A stretch of 9,961 nt of DNA, from NCBI GenBank assembly GCA_902766525.1, contig CACXDX010000086.1, positions 1-9,961 of the forward strand, in the 5' to 3' direction. Of the stretch, positions 1-5,199 are shown one piece after another (position 1 is the first letter of the stretch; each line of letters opens with the position of its first letter). This stretch comes from an uncultured Bacillota bacterium. Lineage in GTDB: Bacteria > Bacillota > Dehalobacteriia > UBA7702. The notes beneath the pieces are model-generated. The model was not told the origin of the DNA. It searched no databases and worked only from the letters and a program-made list of their open reading frames with translations. The position numbers and the translations under genes were made by a program.

Positions 1-75
1 GATTCGAACCCACGGAACCCGCAAAGGTTCAACGGTTTTCAAGACCGCCTCCTTAAACCACTCGGACACCCCTCC
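1..75 (-). tRNA. tRNA-Ser(UGA), 3' end outside the window
   Basis: Read on the minus strand, the sequence begins with the 5' acceptor strand GGAGGGG, followed by a serine-type D arm (TCCGAGTGG...) and an anticodon stem with the 7-nt loop CTTGAAA, whose anticodon TGA lies at 41-39. A long variable arm (GAACC/GGGTTC) marks a class II tRNA, and the T loop TTCGAATC follows. The window starts inside the T arm, so the 3' T-stem strand, the 3' acceptor strand and CCA are not visible. It decodes UCA and other UCN codons. It is transcribed divergently from serS, the gene for the enzyme that charges it. Confidence 0.95.
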
Positions 76-102
76 GAGTTGTACTTTTAAAGGTACTTAA
101 AT

Positions 103-131
103 AATATATCAAATATTTTCGGCGATGTCAA
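103..131 (-). promoter_or_regulatory. Promoter of tRNA-Ser
   Basis: On the minus strand a perfect -35 box TTGACA (131-126) is separated by 17 nt from the -10 box TATATT (108-103). This puts transcription start near 96, about 20 nt before the mature tRNA 5' end at 75. Spacing and box quality fit a strong housekeeping (sigma-A/sigma-70) promoter, as expected for a tRNA gene. The AT-rich stretch 76-125 holds no credible gene. Confidence 0.75.
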
Positions 132-229
132 GGAAAAAAGAGCATAGTTCTTGGCGTTTTCAGAAAAAATATGGAGAAAGAAATATCCCTTTTCATCCCG
201 AAGAAACAAAACGGAACAAAGAAAAGCCC

Positions 230-258
230 TTGCCACGGTTTTGTTTCTGTGCTATACT
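230..258 (+). promoter_or_regulatory. Promoter of the serS T-box transcript
   Basis: A -35 box TTGCCA (230-235), a 17-nt spacer and a -10 box TATACT (253-258) form a good housekeeping promoter. The predicted start is near 265, exactly where the base of T-box stem I begins. That agreement between promoter and RNA structure supports both calls. It diverges from the tRNA-Ser promoter about 100 bp to the left. Confidence 0.75.
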
Positions 259-264
259 ATATTT

Positions 265-477
265 CGATATCAGCGGGAAACCAACAACGCGAAGTCCTCC
301 TCAGAGAGCCGATGGCGGTGAAAATCGGTGTGGGCGGCTTGTTTTCCGCCCGCTGTCACGATATCCGGTCTTCCCCGTTATCCGATGCTGAGCGGCTTTT
401 TTCAAAGCAAAAAGGGTGGCACCGCGGCAAAGGCTTTCGTCCTCCGTCCCTGTAAATAACAGTGACGGTGTTTTTTT
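265..477 (+). promoter_or_regulatory. T-box riboswitch (serine) controlling serS
   Basis: The leader carries the T-box consensus AGGGTGGCACCGCGG at 413-427. Stem I is recognisable: GATATC (266-271) pairs with GATATC (360-365), AGCGGG (272-277) pairs with CCCGCT (349-354), and the AGAGAG motif (303-308) is followed by a distal hairpin CCGAT/ATCGG (309-313 with 324-328). A small stem GCTTT/AAAGC (395-408) precedes the T-box and may be stem III. By position relative to the distal loop and base helix, the best specifier codon is UCC (345-347), a serine codon. A UCA at 356-358 is a weaker alternative. Uncharged tRNA-Ser would pair with the specifier and, through its CCA end, with the UGGC bulge (417-420). 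This stabilises the antiterminator (AGGG with CCCT 448-451) and switches serS on during serine starvation. Confidence 0.92.
444..477 (+). terminator. Conditional terminator of the serS T-box
   Basis: CCGTCCCTGT (444-453) and ACAGTGACGG (459-468) form a ten-position stem with one mismatch and the loop AAATA. A run of seven T follows at 471-477. Its 5' arm includes the CCCT that the T-box needs for antitermination, so the two structures exclude each other, as in classical T-box attenuators. Confidence 0.9.
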
Positions 478-498
478 ATAAGGAGGAATCATATCATT

Positions 499-1770
499 AT
501 GCTCGATCTGAAATTCGTTCGTCAAAACAGAGAACTCGTTGAAAACGCGCTGCGCCGCAGAAATCTCGACCGCAATCTCGATCAATTTGCCGAAATTGAC
601 GAAAAGAGAAGGCTCGCTCTGGCAAAAATGGAAGAAATGAAAGCCAGAAACAATGCCGTCTCCAAGGAGATCGGCAAGCGCAAAAAAGCGGGAGAAGACG
701 CCGATGATCTTCTGGAAGAAATGAAAACATTGAAATCTTCCATCAAAGCATCCGAGGAGGAAGTCCGCGTTCTCGAAGACGCGCTGCGCAAGGAATTGCT
801 CTATATTCCCAATATCCCCGATGACAGCGTTCCCGACGGGAAGGACGACAGCGATAACCTGGAGATGAGACGCAGCGGCGAACCGCGCGCTTTCGATTTT
901 GAGCCGAAACCCCATTGGGAAATCGGGGAACAATTGAACATTCTCGATCCCGAACGCGCCGGCAAAGTCACCGGCACCCGTTTTACCTTCTATCGCAGCC
1001 TCGGCGCCGGACTGGAGCGGGCCATCATCAACTTTTTCCTCGATACGCACACCGCTCTTCACGGTTATGAGGAACTGTTCCCACCCTACATGGCCAACAC
1101 CGCCAGTATGACCGGCACCGGTCAGCTGCCCAAATTCGCCGAAGATATGTTCCATATCGAAGGCACCGATTATTACCTGATCCCCACCGCGGAAGTACCG
1201 GTAACCAACTATTTCCGCGAAGAGATTTTAGATAATGCGATGCTTCCCAAATATTTCTGCGCTTACAGCGCCTGTTTCCGTGCCGAAGCCGGCGCCGCAG
1301 GCAGAGATACCCGCGGTCTCATTCGCCAGCACCAGTTCAACAAGGTCGAACTCGTGAAATTCACACGCCCCGAGGAATCCTGGAACGAACTGGAAAAACT
1401 GACCGCCGACGCCGAGCATGTTTTACAGCTTTTGGGTCTGCCTTACCGTGTTGTCACCCTTTCCTCCGGAGATCTGGGCTTCTCTTCGGCGAAGACCTAC
1501 GATATCGAAGTCTGGATGCCTTCTTTCAACGGCTATCGCGAAATCTCATCCTGCAGCAACTTCCTGGATTATCAGGCTCGCCGGGCCAACATCCGCTTCC
1601 GCCGCGACGCCAAAAGCAAACCGGAATTCGTGCATACCTTAAACGGATCCGGCGTTGCCGTCGGCCGCACCGTCGCCGCGATTTTGGAAAATTACCAAAC
1701 CGCCGAGGGTAAAGTGGTCATTCCCGAAGCGCTGCGCCCCTATATGGGCGGCGCAGAAATCATCGGCTGA
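499..1770 (+). CDS. serS: Seryl-tRNA synthetase
   Basis: This cytosolic class II aminoacyl-tRNA synthetase charges tRNA-Ser with serine (and selenocysteine tRNA where present). The 423 residues match the usual bacterial length. An N-terminal long coiled-coil arm rich in K/E (about residues 28-100) grips the tRNA variable arm. The catalytic core shows the serine-binding TAE motif (230-232), class II motif 2 around FRAEAGAAGRDTRGL (260-274), the SCSNFLDYQARR segment (351-362) and motif 3 NGSGVAVGRT with its arginine at 390. The ATG at 499 is preceded by AGGAGG (481-486), a slightly long 12-nt gap. Expression is under the T-box leader directly upstream, and the tRNA-Arg gene downstream is probably cotranscribed. 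The call is near certain. Confidence 0.98.
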   Translation: MLDLKFVRQNRELVENALRRRNLDRNLDQFAEIDEKRRLALAKMEEMKARNNAVSKEIGKRKKAGEDADDLLEEMKTLKSSIKASEEEVRVLEDALRKELLYIPNIPDDSVPDGKDDSDNLEMRRSGEPRAFDFEPKPHWEIGEQLNILDPERAGKVTGTRFTFYRSLGAGLERAIINFFLDTHTALHGYEELFPPYMANTASMTGTGQLPKFAEDMFHIEGTDYYLIPTAEVPVTNYFREEILDNAMLPKYFCAYSACFRAEAGAAGRDTRGLIRQHQFNKVELVKFTRPEESWNELEKLTADAEHVLQLLGLPYRVVTLSSGDLGFSSAKTYDIEVWMPSFNGYREISSCSNFLDYQARRANIRFRRDAKSKPEFVHTLNGSGVAVGRTVAAILENYQTAEGKVVIPEALRPYMGGAEIIG

Positions 1771-1808
1771 TCCGTAAATCGCAAAAAACGGCCTTTCCCG
1801 GCCGATCT

Positions 1809-1884
1809 GCCCCTATAGCTCAGAGGATAGAGCAACGGTTTCCTAAACCGTGTGTCGGATGTTCGAATCATCTTAGGGGCGCCA
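1809..1884 (+). tRNA. tRNA-Arg(CCU), complete with CCA
   Basis: The acceptor strand GCCCCTA (1809-1815) pairs with TAGGGGC (1874-1880). The anticodon stem ACGGT/ACCGT encloses the loop TTCCTAA with anticodon CCT at 1842-1844, which reads the codon AGG. The T arm GGATG-TTCGAAT-CATCT has one G-T pair. The discriminator is G1881 and CCA is encoded at 1882-1884. The gene begins 38 bp after the serS stop with no clear promoter between, so it is likely processed from the serS transcript. Confidence 0.96.
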
Positions 1885-1885
1885 T

Positions 1886-1920
1886 CCTCCCCGCATCGGT
1901 CGGGGAGGTTTTTCTTTTTT
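1886..1920 (+). terminator. Rho-independent terminator after tRNA-Arg
   Basis: CCTCCCCG (1886-1893) pairs perfectly with CGGGGAGG (1901-1908) across a 7-nt loop. A T-rich tract (TTTTTCTTTTTT) follows. It starts two bases after the tRNA CCA and closes the serS-tRNA-Arg unit. Confidence 0.95.
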
Positions 1921-1931
1921 CAGCATTTTAT

Positions 1932-1979
1932 GCTATACTTTAAAAAACACGTTTTAAACGAAAGAAAGGAGGCCGAGCC
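1932..1979 (+). promoter_or_regulatory. Extended -10 promoter and RBS of the DUF218 gene
   Basis: TGCTATACT ends at 1939: a TATACT -10 box (1934-1939) with an upstream TGn extension, which can compensate for the poor -35 match (TTTCTT at 1911-1916, inside the preceding terminator T tract). A strong ribosome binding site AAAGGAGG precedes the ATG at 1980. Confidence 0.55.
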
Positions 1980-2711
1980 ATGCGAAAAATCATCGCCGTC
2001 ATTTTGATCCTGTTTTGTCTCTGGCTGCTGCTGCCGCTTTTAAAAGGCATTGTCCATATCGGTATGATCTATCCCGTTCTGCTGTTGCTGCCGCTGATCT
2101 GCGTTTTATTGAAACCCGATCTGATTTCCGCAAGCAAGCGGAAAAAGGCGCTGACGCTGTTGCTCATCTTTGCCTACGCCCTTATCTTTCTGTTTTTCGG
2201 CGGTACGCTGCTTGCTCTCGGCGCCGCCGACAAAAATACGCCTCCCGCCGACAGTACCGTCGTCGTCCTCGGCTGCAAAGTCCACGGCACGAAGCCCAGC
2301 CGGGTTTTGCTCGATCGCTGCAATGTTGCCGCCGATTATCTCAGGGAAAATCCCGATTCCGTTTGTATCGCCTGCGGCGGCCGGGGAAAAGGGGAAGATA
2401 TCTCCGAAGCCGAAGCCATCTTCAATGTCCTCACCGCGAAGGGCATTTCTCCCGAACGGATATACCTTGAAGACCGCTCCGTCAACACCGAAGAAAATCT
2501 GGCCTTTGCCGCCGAGATCATTTCCGTCGAATCGCTGCCGCGAAACGTCGCCATTGTCAGCGACCGTTTTCATCAGCTCAGAGCGGGCATTATCGCAAAG
2601 AGAGCGGGCTTGACGCCCTATGCCGTTTCCGCTTCAACCTATCTGTTCGTTCTGCCGGGCTACTGGGCCCGGGAAGTTTTGGCCGTTTGGGCTGCGATCC
2701 TTCCTTTCTGA
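1980..2711 (+). CDS. YdcF/SanA-like DUF218 membrane protein
   Basis: This 243-residue protein has three predicted hydrophobic segments (about residues 4-22, 27-44 and 57-82), followed by a DUF218 (YdcF/SanA/ElyC) domain from about residue 92. Family hallmarks are visible: VVVLGCKVHG...SRVLLDR (94-113), the glycine-rich ACGGRGKGEDISEAEA (131-146), EDRSVNTEEN (164-173) and VSDRFHQLRA (193-202). Members are linked to envelope integrity, vancomycin sensitivity or lipid-carrier homeostasis in other bacteria, but their biochemical activity is poorly defined, so no specific function is claimed. The ATG at 1980 follows a strong AAAGGAGG. The gene is probably transcribed alone or read through into the MATE gene, since no convincing terminator follows it. 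Confidence 0.88.
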   Translation: MRKIIAVILILFCLWLLLPLLKGIVHIGMIYPVLLLLPLICVLLKPDLISASKRKKALTLLLIFAYALIFLFFGGTLLALGAADKNTPPADSTVVVLGCKVHGTKPSRVLLDRCNVAADYLRENPDSVCIACGGRGKGEDISEAEAIFNVLTAKGISPERIYLEDRSVNTEENLAFAAEIISVESLPRNVAIVSDRFHQLRAGIIAKRAGLTPYAVSASTYLFVLPGYWAREVLAVWAAILPF

Positions 2712-2742
2712 CAAAATATCAGCCCAATCCGATGAAAAATAC

Positions 2743-2802
2743 CCATGACAAATAATTTTATTCATGGTAAGATAATGCGGTATCTTGATGGGAACGATAC
2801 CG
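2743..2802 (+). promoter_or_regulatory. Putative MATE-gene promoter with two inverted repeats
   Basis: A candidate promoter has -35 ATGACA (2745-2750), a 17-nt spacer and -10 TAAGAT (2768-2773). An inverted repeat CCATGA (2743-2748)/TCATGG (2762-2767) lies across the -35 box and spacer. A second inverted repeat CGGTATC (2778-2784)/GATACCG (2796-2802) lies just after the predicted start. Either could be an operator for a drug-responsive repressor, and the second could also fold as an RNA hairpin. No regulator gene is next to it. The promoter is plausible; the operator roles are inference. Confidence 0.45.
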
Positions 2803-2828
2803 AACCCGCGAAAAGGAAGTGACTGTTC

Positions 2829-4214
2829 ATGCCGGAAGCAGCGGCCAACCGGCCGCCCGAAAATAAAATGGGCTACATGCCCATCCCCGGATTATTGATA
2901 TCCATCTCCCTGCCGATGATGGCATCGATGCTGGTTTTATCCCTCTATAATATCATCGACAGCATCTTTGTCGGCATGGTTTCCGAAAACGCTCTGGCCG
3001 CGGTTTCGCTGGCTTTTCCCATGCAGATGCTGATCATCGCCGTGGGCACCGGTACCGGGGTCGGGATCAATGCCGTCCTCTCCCGTTCTTTGGGCGAGCG
3101 CAACTTTGCCCGCGCCGACAAAGCGGCCATGAACGGGATTCTTCTCGCCCTTTTCAGCGCCGCCGTTTTCATCGTGATCGGCCTCACCTGCGTCGAGCCC
3201 TTTTTCCTGAGCCAGACCGGCAGCGCCGATCCGGAGATCTACACCTACGGCGTTCAATATCTCACGACCATCCTCGTCTTTTCCGTGCCGATCTTCATTC
3301 AAACCGTCTTCGAGCGTTTGCTGCAATCCACGGGGAAGACCTTCTATACCATGATCACTCAGGCCACCGGGGCGATCATCAATATCATTCTCGACCCCTT
3401 CTTCATTTTCGGTATCGGTTTCTTCCCCCGCCTTGAAGTCTTGGGCGCTGCCATCGCCACCGTCTGCGGCCAGGTCATTGCCGCGTCTCTCGCCATCTTC
3501 TTCAATCTGCGCTTCAACACCGAACTGACTCTGCGGCTGAAAGATTTAAAACCCGACTGGCCCATGATCGGCACCATTTACAAAGTCGGTTTCCCCTCCA
3601 TCATCATGGCCGCCGTAGGCAGCGTGATGAATTACGGCATGAACCTGATTCTCATGGGCTTTTCTTCTACCGCCGCCGTCGTTTTCGGAGTCTACTTCAA
3701 ACTGCAGAGTTTCGTCTTCATGCCCATCTTCGGTCTCAACTCCGGCGTCGTGCCCATCGTCGCTTACAACTACGGCGCGGGCAAACGTTGGCGCATCAAC
3801 GCCACGATCAAACTGGCCATCCTTGTGGCCGAATGCATCATGGCCGTCGGCGTCATCGTTTTCATGACTGTTCCCGAAACGCTGCTGTCCATGTTCTCCG
3901 CCTCCGATCAAATGATTGCCATGGGCGTCCCGGCGCTACGCATCATCTCTTTGAATTTTCTCATCGCCGGGATCTGTATCATCATCGGCAGCGTCTTTCA
4001 GGGGCTGGGGAACGGCGTTTACAGCCTGATCGTTTCCGTCATGCGTCAGCTCGTCGTTTTGCTGCCGGCGGCGTTCCTGCTCGCCCGCTTTTTCGGTCTT
4101 TCGGCTCTTTGGTGGGCTTTCCCCATATCCGAATTGATGAGCCTTGCCGCATCCCTCTTTTTCTTCTTCCGCATCAAGAAAAACGTTCTCGATCATATTC
4201 CCTTGGGAAATTAA
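2829..4214 (+). CDS. MATE family efflux transporter
   Basis: This is a 461-residue integral membrane protein with about twelve hydrophobic segments and the two-halves layout of multidrug and toxin extrusion transporters (NorM/MepA/DinF superfamily). Family-like stretches include the first helix ISLPMMASMLVLSLYNIIDS with VGMVSENALAAVSLAFP after it, STGKTFYTMITQATGAIINI (the N(I/V)ILDPFFIF region) and VVPIVAYNYGAGKRWR in the second half. Such proteins export cationic drugs or metabolites using a Na+ or H+ gradient. Substrate and coupling ion cannot be read from the sequence; overall it looks closest to the MepA-type branch of Firmicutes. The ATG at 2829 is preceded by AAGGAAG about nine bases upstream. 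The gene ends at a strong hairpin terminator. Confidence 0.95.
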   Translation: MPEAAANRPPENKMGYMPIPGLLISISLPMMASMLVLSLYNIIDSIFVGMVSENALAAVSLAFPMQMLIIAVGTGTGVGINAVLSRSLGERNFARADKAAMNGILLALFSAAVFIVIGLTCVEPFFLSQTGSADPEIYTYGVQYLTTILVFSVPIFIQTVFERLLQSTGKTFYTMITQATGAIINIILDPFFIFGIGFFPRLEVLGAAIATVCGQVIAASLAIFFNLRFNTELTLRLKDLKPDWPMIGTIYKVGFPSIIMAAVGSVMNYGMNLILMGFSSTAAVVFGVYFKLQSFVFMPIFGLNSGVVPIVAYNYGAGKRWRINATIKLAILVAECIMAVGVIVFMTVPETLLSMFSASDQMIAMGVPALRIISLNFLIAGICIIIGSVFQGLGNGVYSLIVSVMRQLVVLLPAAFLLARFFGLSALWWAFPISELMSLAASLFFFFRIKKNVLDHIPLGN

Positions 4215-4249
4215 ACGCCCAAAAACCGTATCCGGAACAATCAATCGGA

Positions 4250-4290
4250 AAGGGGACACACAGCACAGCTGTTGTGTCCCCTTCGTTTTT
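4250..4290 (+). terminator. Terminator of the MATE gene
   Basis: AAGGGGACACA (4250-4260) pairs perfectly with TGTGTCCCCTT (4273-4283). Inside it CAGC/GCTG extends the stem across one bulged T to a 3-nt loop ACA. A CGTTTTT tract follows at 4284-4290. This is a long, stable, intrinsic terminator 35 bp after the MATE stop. There is no T tract on the opposite strand, so it probably works in one direction only. Its GGGGACA arm is shared with the next hairpin. Confidence 0.85.
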
Positions 4291-4329
4291 CCTGTCATCC
4301 TGAGCTTTTTTCTACCATTCTTATTCAAC

Positions 4330-4355
4330 GGGGACAGACTTTTTTGTCTGTCCCC
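4330..4355. repeat. Perfect palindromic hairpin with GGGGACA arm
   Basis: GGGGACAGAC (4330-4339) and GTCTGTCCCC (4346-4355) form a perfect 10-bp stem with a T6 loop (A6 on the minus strand). It lies 12 bp beyond the stop of the minus-strand Fe-S protein gene and could stabilise or end that transcript, but it lacks a following T tract on either strand. The GGGGACA...TGTCCCC ends match those of the hairpin 60 bp away, suggesting a REP-like family rather than a plain terminator. Confidence 0.6.
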
Positions 4356-4367
4356 ATTTATCGGTTC

Positions 4368-4973
4368 TTATTCTTCCGCCAATTCCGCTTTCACTTTCTT
4401 TCCGTTTTTCGCCTTGCAGATCAGCTGCGTCATCGTGCCCATCGGGCAGAAAACGCACCAGGATCGCGGCTTGAACAAAACCATCACGATGAGACCGATC
4501 AGCGTGGATGTCAGCATGATGCCGTAAAACCCGAAGGCAAACTGGGGCACCCAGGCGCCGACAACGGCGTCGCCGTGATAGGCCCAATGCCAGGGGACCT
4601 TAAAGGTCCAGAAGAGCTTAACGGCCTGTTTCAGCGTGGCGCCGGCAAAGACAAGATACGTATTCCAGAGCATCTGGAAAAACATAATGAAGAAAAAGAT
4701 CAAAAAACCGTAGCGGAATCCTTTCGATTTCAGCCAGCCCGGCATATCCTTTTTTCTTGAGAGGCCGAAGCGGCCGCCCAGCAGTGCAAAAAACTGACCG
4801 CGGTCGCAATAGCGGTTGCAAAAAGCTTTGCTGCCGCCGATGATGGCGATGAGCAGCGGCAAAAAGAAGCTGATCAGGCCGAGCCAGGCAAACATGATAT
4901 TGAAAAATCCCAAAGTAAAATAGACGATGGTGCAGATCCAAAGATAATCATACCAGTGTTTTTTCGGGGTCAT
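4368..4973 (-). CDS. Small NapH/NosR-like membrane iron-sulfur protein
   Basis: This 201-residue membrane protein has hydrophobic segments at about residues 10-47 (probably two helices), 87-112 and 143-168. Two cysteine motifs follow the Fer4_5/NapH-NosR pattern on the membrane face: CNRYCDRGQ (C52, C56) and CVFCPMGTMTQ (C173, C176), with C186 after the second. NapH-type proteins move electrons from the quinone pool or ferredoxin to partner enzymes and usually carry a C-terminal ferredoxin domain. Here that domain is absent, and a separate ferredoxin gene sits directly upstream. The start at 4973 is chosen because GGAGGTGA (4988-4981) lies seven bases before it and its ATG overlaps the ferredoxin stop (ATGA). 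A longer in-frame extension to 5132 only reads the ferredoxin gene out of frame. The electron acceptor is unknown. Confidence 0.85.
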   Translation of the reverse strand: MTPKKHWYDYLWICTIVYFTLGFFNIMFAWLGLISFFLPLLIAIIGGSKAFCNRYCDRGQFFALLGGRFGLSRKKDMPGWLKSKGFRYGFLIFFFIMFFQMLWNTYLVFAGATLKQAVKLFWTFKVPWHWAYHGDAVVGAWVPQFAFGFYGIMLTSTLIGLIVMVLFKPRSWCVFCPMGTMTQLICKAKNGKKVKAELAEE

Positions 4974-5167
4974 GCGCTTCTCACCTCCAATCGGATCAGT
5001 GAGGCGGGGCATTCCTTCGCGCACTTTCCGCAGCCGACGCAGCGGCTGAGATCGATCTTGGCATAAATGCCGCAGCGAATGCCGATCGCTTCTTTGGGGC
5101 AGACCTTGCGGCAGCAGCCGCAGGCCACACAATTTGCGATATCGACAACAGCGTGTTTCTTTGACAT
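4970..5167 (-). CDS. 2[4Fe-4S] ferredoxin
   Basis: A 65-residue soluble electron carrier with two full CxxCxxCxxxCP motifs: C13, C16, C19, C23 and C43, C46, C49, C53. Each is placed to bind a [4Fe-4S] cluster, as in clostridial-type ferredoxins. Two further cysteines (C18, C32) are extra. Its stop overlaps the start of the membrane Fe-S gene by ATGA, so the two are probably translationally coupled and act together as a split electron-transfer unit. The ribosome binding site AGGAGT (5180-5175) lies seven bases before the ATG. The gene begins 32 bp after the CarB-DapF stop, in the same operon. Confidence 0.93.
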   Translation of the reverse strand: MSKKHAVVDIANCVACGCCRKVCPKEAIGIRCGIYAKIDLSRCVGCGKCAKECPASLIRLEVRSA

Positions 5168-5199
5168 AGGTTCAACTCCTAATCGGTTGAATTAATTTT

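Noticed and set aside
125..455. Two short plus-strand frames in the serS leader
   Set aside because: They cross the tRNA-Ser promoter, the serS promoter and T-box stem I; their starts have no proper ribosome binding site and the region is explained by RNA structure.
301..1155. A 284-codon minus-strand frame across the T-box and serS
   Set aside because: It is antisense to serS and to a structured RNA leader, with no promoter or family similarity.
1789..1805. CGGCC/GGCCG hairpin between serS and tRNA-Arg as a terminator
   Set aside because: The stem is only five pairs and no T tract follows it, so it would not terminate before the tRNA.
4272..4760. A 162-codon plus-strand frame starting in the MATE terminator
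   Set aside because: It begins inside the terminator hairpin and runs antisense through the membrane Fe-S gene; no support beyond an open frame.
4974..5132. N-terminal extension of the membrane Fe-S protein to 5132
   Set aside because: The extension reads the ferredoxin gene in another frame; the ATG at 4973 has a strong ribosome binding site and ATGA coupling.
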